From assembly GCA_021775655.1 (NCBI GenBank), contig JAJFHK010000283.1:1-10138 (forward strand): a DNA stretch of 10,138 bases, given 5' to 3'. This document shows, one piece after another, positions 7,124 through 10,138 of this stretch (within the stretch, counting starts at the first letter, position 1; every line of letters starts with the position of its first letter). The stretch comes from Filomicrobium sp. (GTDB lineage: Bacteria > Pseudomonadota > Alphaproteobacteria > Rhizobiales > Hyphomicrobiaceae). A program made the position numbers and the translations under genes. The notes beneath the pieces were generated by a model that was given only the letters and a program-made list of their open reading frames with translations, made no database searches and had not been told where the DNA came from.

Positions 7124-7450
7124 TCAGCCTTTTTCGCTGTCAGGCGGCGGAGAGTGGGCGAGTTGATCCTCTTCATACTGGATGAACCAGCCGATCATCT
7201 GGCGCCACATGGCTTCCGCCAACTCGGGAGGCAAGCCGCGCTCGGTCGCGCGAACCTTGACGCTGTCGATCACCTGCTGGATGCGCCAGGGAACAACGGC
7301 CCCCTCAGGACCATGCTGTTTTAGTTGCCACGCCCGGTCGACGTAACCGAAGCGCTGCGCCACGAGGTCGACGAGTTGGCCGTCAATTTCGTCGATGGCT
7401 TGACGGACCTGGACCATCTCGGTGCAGTCTTGGGGCGGGACGCGGGTCAT
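7124..7450 (-). CDS. AroQ-class chorismate mutase, PchB-like
   Basis: Encodes 108 residues forming the all-helical AroQ (chorismate mutase type II) fold. The order of motifs resembles PchB, the isochorismate-pyruvate lyase/chorismate mutase: PQDCTEMVQVRQAIDEID, LVAQRFGYVDRAWQLK, then MIGWFIQYEEDQL. Arg16, Arg33 and Lys44 line up with PchB Arg14, Arg31 and Lys42, which bind the substrate carboxylates and ether oxygen. The position of PchB Gln90 is Glu93 here, a change also found in the yeast enzyme. Chorismate to prephenate is the likely reaction; lyase activity cannot be excluded, but no salicylate or siderophore genes are near. The ATG at 7450 is preferred. The TTG at 7462 is directly against the AGGAG at 7463-7467, leaving no spacing, whereas the ATG is 12 nt away. 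The gene is 124 bp after gatA. Confidence 0.85.
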   Translation of the reverse strand: MTRVPPQDCTEMVQVRQAIDEIDGQLVDLVAQRFGYVDRAWQLKQHGPEGAVVPWRIQQVIDSVKVRATERGLPPELAEAMWRQMIGWFIQYEEDQLAHSPPPDSEKG

Positions 7451-7574
7451 GAGCTGCGGCAACTCCTGTTAATCGGCGCTTCTGGATTACCGCGCTGGCG
7501 ACGTGAAGGCAATGCAACCGAGCTCCATCGCACGGCAAACGGTCGGCAAGAGCATCTTGGAAATAGTGCGTGGA

Positions 7575-9065
7575 TCAGCCCCACCAGCGCTCTGTGATGG
7601 CGAGACGCCCTGCGGCGTCCTCGATTGATTGCCCAACGCGCAGAAGAGTTGCCTCGTCGAACGGTTTTCCAATTAGCTGCAAACCGAGCGGTGTACCCTC
7701 CTTCGACAATCCGGCCGGCACCGAAATGCCGGGCAGGCCGGCCATGTTCACGGTCACGGTGAAAATATCTTCCAGGTACATCTGCAAGGGATCGCCCGAC
7801 TTTTCGCCAAACGCGAATGCCGGTGACGGTGTTGTTGGCGTGAGCACGACGTCAACTTCATCCCACGCCTTATCGAAATCGCCCTTGATGAGCGTGCGGA
7901 CCTTTTGTGCCTTGAGGTAATAGGCGTCGTAGTATCCTGCGGACAAAACGTAGGTGCCGATCAGGACACGGCGCTTTACCTCGGCACCGAAACCGGCGGA
8001 GCGGGTTTCTTCGTAGGTGTCGATGAGATCCTTGCCGGGCTTCCTGAGGCCGTAGCGGACACCGTCGTAACGGGCAAGATTGGAAGATGCTTCCGCAGGT
8101 GCGATGATGTAGTAGGCAGGAAGCGCGTACTTGGTATGGGGCAACGAGATTTCATGTATGGTTGCACCGGCGTCTTTCAGCCAGGCGATCCCTTTTTCCC
8201 AAAGCGCAACGGCCTCTTCCGACATGCCGTCGATGCGGTATTCTTTCGGCACGCCGACACGCAGACCCTTGATACCGTCGTTGAGCGTGGCTTCATAGTC
8301 GGGCACGTCGGCATCGACGCTTGTTGAATCTTTCGGGTCATGGCTTGCCATAACTTTCAACATCATCGCTGAATCGCGCACGGTCTTGGTGAGCGGCCCG
8401 GCCTGGTCAAGCGAAGATGCGAACGCGACAATGCCCCATCGCGAGCATCGCCCGTAAGTCGGCTTGATGCCGACGGTGCCGGTGAGTGCGGCTGGCTGAC
8501 GAATTGAGCCACCGGTATCGGTTGCGGTGGCGGCGAGGCACAAGTCAGCAGCAACGGCGGCCGACGAACCGCCCGAAGAACCACCCGGCACGAGCTTGTC
8601 GGTCGATCCTTTTCGTCGCCAAGGGTTCACCGCAGGGCCGAATGCGCTCGTCTCGTTCGATGAGCCCATGGCAAACTCATCGTTGTTGAGTTTACCGAGC
8701 ATGACCGCGCCGGCGTCCCAAAGATTTTGAGTGACAGTTGATTCATAAGCCGGCTGGAAATCATCAAGGATGTTCGAGCAGGCGGTCGTGCGAATACCTT
8801 TCGTACAGTACAGATCCTTGATGCCAAGCGGCAGGCCTTCGAGTTCGCCGGCATTGCCCTTCTTGGCAAGTCGCATGTCGGAAGCTTTCGCCTGTTCGAG
8901 CGCGTGTTCTGGTGTCGGGAGCACATAGACATTGAGCTCGCTGTTTCCCGATTCAATCGCCTTAATGTGTGCATCCGTCAGCTCGGTCGAAGTGAAGTCC
9001 TTCTTCGCCAAGCCGTCGCGCGCTTCTGCCAGGGTGAGTTTCGTCAGATCAGTCATCCGGCTCAT
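7575..9065 (-). CDS. gatA: aspartyl/glutamyl-tRNA amidotransferase subunit A
   Basis: Encodes 496 residues, full length for GatA. It is the amidase-signature subunit that releases ammonia from glutamine (or asparagine) for GatB. The catalytic Ser-cisSer-Lys triad is intact: Lys83 in [13 protein letters not shown], Ser163 in the Gly/Ser-rich [14 protein letters not shown], and the nucleophile Ser187 in [24 protein letters not shown] and [20 protein letters not shown], typical of GatA rather than other amidases, follow. The C-terminus is [16 protein letters not shown] followed by a short helix. The start ATG at 9065 overlaps the gatC stop as ATGA, indicating coupled translation; a second in-frame ATG at 9056 is possible. 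Downstream, 124 bp without a gene separate it from the chorismate mutase gene. Identification is certain. Confidence 0.97.
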   Translation of the reverse strand: MSRMTDLTKLTLAEARDGLAKKDFTSTELTDAHIKAIESGNSELNVYVLPTPEHALEQAKASDMRLAKKGNAGELEGLPLGIKDLYCTKGIRTTACSNILDDFQPAYESTVTQNLWDAGAVMLGKLNNDEFAMGSSNETSAFGPAVNPWRRKGSTDKLVPGGSSGGSSAAVAADLCLAATATDTGGSIRQPAALTGTVGIKPTYGRCSRWGIVAFASSLDQAGPLTKTVRDSAMMLKVMASHDPKDSTSVDADVPDYEATLNDGIKGLRVGVPKEYRIDGMSEEAVALWEKGIAWLKDAGATIHEISLPHTKYALPAYYIIAPAEASSNLARYDGVRYGLRKPGKDLIDTYEETRSAGFGAEVKRRVLIGTYVLSAGYYDAYYLKAQKVRTLIKGDFDKAWDEVDVVLTPTTPSPAFAFGEKSGDPLQMYLEDIFTVTVNMAGLPGISVPAGLSKEGTPLGLQLIGKPFDEATLLRVGQSIEDAAGRLAITERWWG

Positions 9066-9349
9066 TCCACCACCTTGGGTACGACGAAAAAGTTGTCTTC
9101 GCTCATCGGCGCATTGGCGACGATCTCGTCCGCCTTCTCTCCATCGGTCACCTTATCCTCGCGCTGTTTCAGTTGGATCGGCACAACGCGTGTCATCGGC
9201 TCGACGCTGTCGGTGTCGACCTCTTCGAGTTGCTCGACCCAATCGAGAATGGCGGAAAGCTCGCCTTCAAGCCCCTTTGCCTCTTCGTCGGTGATCTTGA
9301 TACGCGCAAGCCTCGCGATGCGCCGGACGGTCGCCTCGTCGACGTGCAT
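9062..9349 (-). CDS. gatC: aspartyl/glutamyl-tRNA amidotransferase subunit C
   Basis: Encodes 95 residues, normal for GatC. This small subunit wraps around GatA and GatB and stabilises the complex. It starts with the N-terminal helix motif [20 protein letters not shown], continues with [20 protein letters not shown] and VEPMTR, then a less ordered tail ending with [10 protein letters not shown], where the Phe-x-Val-Pro-x-Val-Val-Glu end is diagnostic. The ATG at 9349 has a GAGGGA motif 2-3 nt upstream (a longer GTGAGGGA lies just before it), closer than usual. It is the first gene of the minus-strand run, and the 326-bp gap upstream should hold its promoter. The stop overlaps the gatA start by 4 bp. 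Confidence 0.95.
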   Translation of the reverse strand: MHVDEATVRRIARLARIKITDEEAKGLEGELSAILDWVEQLEEVDTDSVEPMTRVVPIQLKQREDKVTDGEKADEIVANAPMSEDNFFVVPKVVE

Positions 9350-9428
9350 GGTCCCTCACTTGGTCGTGGTTATCTTTAGAGACTGGCTGAATAACCGCGA
9401 AGGCGAAAAAGCGCAACTTCTTGCTTGG

Positions 9429-9453
9429 CCCACACTTTCTAAAGTCGTGTGGG
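9429..9453. other. perfect-arm hairpin upstream of gatC
   Basis: CCCACAC (9429-9435) pairs with GTGTGGG (9447-9453), and inner TTT/AAA pairs can extend the stem past a bulge. No T-run follows on either strand, so it does not look like a terminator. It lies about 80-105 bp before the gatC start, in its presumed leader or promoter region. Confidence 0.45.
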
Positions 9454-9484
9454 GCGGCATGTTTCAAGCGGCTGACCCCGGGCC

Positions 9485-9661
9485 TTGGCGCAGGGCGCTA
9501 CGTTACGGTGGAGTAACGCTCCGCATGGACGGGGCAGCAGGGTCGCCTTGCCGCTAGGCACCGCCGGACCAGCTTCGGCCTGCCCCGGTCGATTTTATTG
9601 CAAACCCTCGGAGGGTTGAACGGCGCCGGACGCCGCGACCACAGGCAGCGGTGGGCACCTG
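9485..9661. ncRNA. highly structured intergenic segment, candidate structured RNA
   Basis: This part of the gap between gatC and the spermidine-synthase-like gene is a chain of inverted repeats: GCGC/GCGC at 9488-9498, CGTTAC/GTAACG at 9501-9518, a three-way-junction fold at 9528-9590, AACCCT/AGGGTT at 9603-9617, CGGCG/CGCCG at 9621-9635, and CCAC/GTGG at 9639-9654. In the three-way junction the outer stem GAC-GGGGCAG pairs with CTGCCCC-g-GTC. Two hairpins fill its interior almost without linker: 9541-9562 (GGT-c-GCCT/AGGC-ACC) and 9563-9579 (GCCG/CGGC). On the plus strand the junction is followed by ATTTTATT, as at an RNA 3' end. I could not match it to tmRNA, RNase P RNA, SRP RNA or 6S RNA. 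It may be a small RNA, a leader of gatC or a palindromic repeat element; the strand is undecided. Confidence 0.35.
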
Positions 9662-9675
9662 AAGTCGCAATTTGA

Positions 9676-10138
9676 TTAGTGCGTCTTAAACCAGCCGCGC
9701 AGCAGCGTCGTGACGATATCGGAGTAATCATCGGTCCAGGGGCGGACACCCTGGGAGGAGGGGCGCTCGGCACCTTGCCATTCAATGGCTTGATCCACGA
9801 CTTCTTTGTCGCGGCTGATCAGCATCACCGTTGATGGCGCGCTATCGAAGCCAGGATTTTCCGGCTTGTCGTTGACGAGAACGGCGTGGAAACCGGTGTG
9901 TTGCTCAAGTGTTGCTGTCACCGCTGGAGGAAGATCGAGGTGCTTGTTGGACAAGTGGATGACCAGCAACCCGCGCTCGGCTAGTTTTGAGGCGTAAAGG
10001 TCGATGGCCTCGACCGTCAGCAAGTGCATTGGGATCGCATCCGACGAGAACGCATCAATCTGCAGGTAATCGAACGCGTGATCGGGCTCTTTTGTTAGGG
10101 TCAGGCGGGCGTCACCGACAACGACCTTTGCGTCCGGC
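9676..10138 (-). CDS. spermidine-synthase-like protein, C-terminal part (5' end outside window)
   Basis: The visible 153 residues run off the right edge; the frame stays open to the end, so the start lies beyond. The segment VVVGDARLTL followed by FDYLQIDAFSSDAIPMHLLT is the S-adenosyl-methionine-type Rossmann core of the spermine/spermidine synthase family: an acidic GDAR loop, then the Asp-Ala-Phe-Ser-Ser-Asp-x-Ile-Pro loop. After it come LYASKLAERGLLVIHLSNKH and a C-terminal tail with TDDYSDIVTTLLRGW. The Asp-Ala-Phe-Ser version and this tail are more like the large membrane-fused spermidine-synthase-like proteins than classical SpeE, but the N-terminal membrane part that would prove it is not in view. 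True aminopropyltransferase activity is therefore uncertain. It points toward gatC, with a 326-bp structured gap between. Confidence 0.85.
   Translation of the reverse strand, partial: PDAKVVVGDARLTLTKEPDHAFDYLQIDAFSSDAIPMHLLTVEAIDLYASKLAERGLLVIHLSNKHLDLPPAVTATLEQHTGFHAVLVNDKPENPGFDSAPSTVMLISRDKEVVDQAIEWQGAERPSSQGVRPWTDDYSDIVTTLLRGWFKTH

Noticed and set aside
7905..8327. Open frames of 90-140 codons on the strand opposite gatA
   Set aside because: They are shadows of the GC-rich gatA coding sequence with no family motif or proper start.
9560..9590. Resemblance of the minus-strand text to the FMN riboswitch (GGGGCAG and CCGGCGGU-like strings)
   Set aside because: The spacing is wrong and the other conserved boxes are absent; no riboflavin gene follows.
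9603..9617. Rho-independent terminator for the spermidine-synthase-like gene
   Set aside because: The hairpin is good, but on the minus strand it is followed by an A-rich run (GCAATAAAATC), not by T residues.
9485..9661. 6S RNA, tmRNA, RNase P RNA or SRP RNA
   Set aside because: None of the conserved sequence blocks I know for these RNAs could be placed, so only a general structured-RNA call is made.
1..10138. CRISPR array, insertion sequence, tRNA or rRNA
   Set aside because: No regularly spaced repeats, transposase reading frame, terminal inverted repeats or cloverleaf with a CCA-type end were seen.

Overview
The window looks like chromosomal DNA of an alphaproteobacterium, most likely Hyphomicrobiales (Hyphomicrobium/Filomicrobium-like). 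This rests on moderately high G+C, the GatCAB amidotransferase genes, and the family resemblance of the small membrane proteins and the PchB-like chorismate mutase. The genus is an inference.

Left part (1-2630): a small two-helix membrane protein gene lies on the + strand. It is followed on the - strand by the eroded remains of a TIR-domain gene, squeezed against the 3' end of a tadG-like gene. Upstream of tadG, in the same operon, is a tadE-like pseudopilin gene. No other tad pilus genes are visible.

Middle (2631-4688): an AT-rich divergent intergenic region is followed by two + strand genes. The first encodes an exported protein with the dienelactone hydrolase fold whose expected catalytic Cys, Asp and His are replaced by Thr, Glu and Arg, so it is probably a pseudoenzyme. 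The second encodes a 182-residue Cys-containing protein that I do not recognise. A 12-bp perfect palindrome lies between them, and a terminator-like hairpin lies between the second gene and convergent gatB.

Right part (4689-9349): six co-directional - strand genes form the core of the window. In transcription order they are gatC, gatA, a PchB/AroQ-like chorismate mutase, a three-helix membrane protein, an exported rhodanese and gatB. GatC, GatA and GatB together make the amidotransferase that converts Glu-tRNA(Gln) and/or Asp-tRNA(Asn) to the amide form. The three inserted genes have no obvious link to that reaction.

Right edge (9350-10138): a 326-bp gap without a gene is rich in hairpins, including a compact three-way-junction fold. 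It is followed by the C-terminal part of a spermidine-synthase-like protein that runs off the window. I found no CRISPR array, insertion sequence, tRNA or rRNA. The most unusual items are the TIR remnant, the apparently dead hydrolase and the structured intergenic segment.
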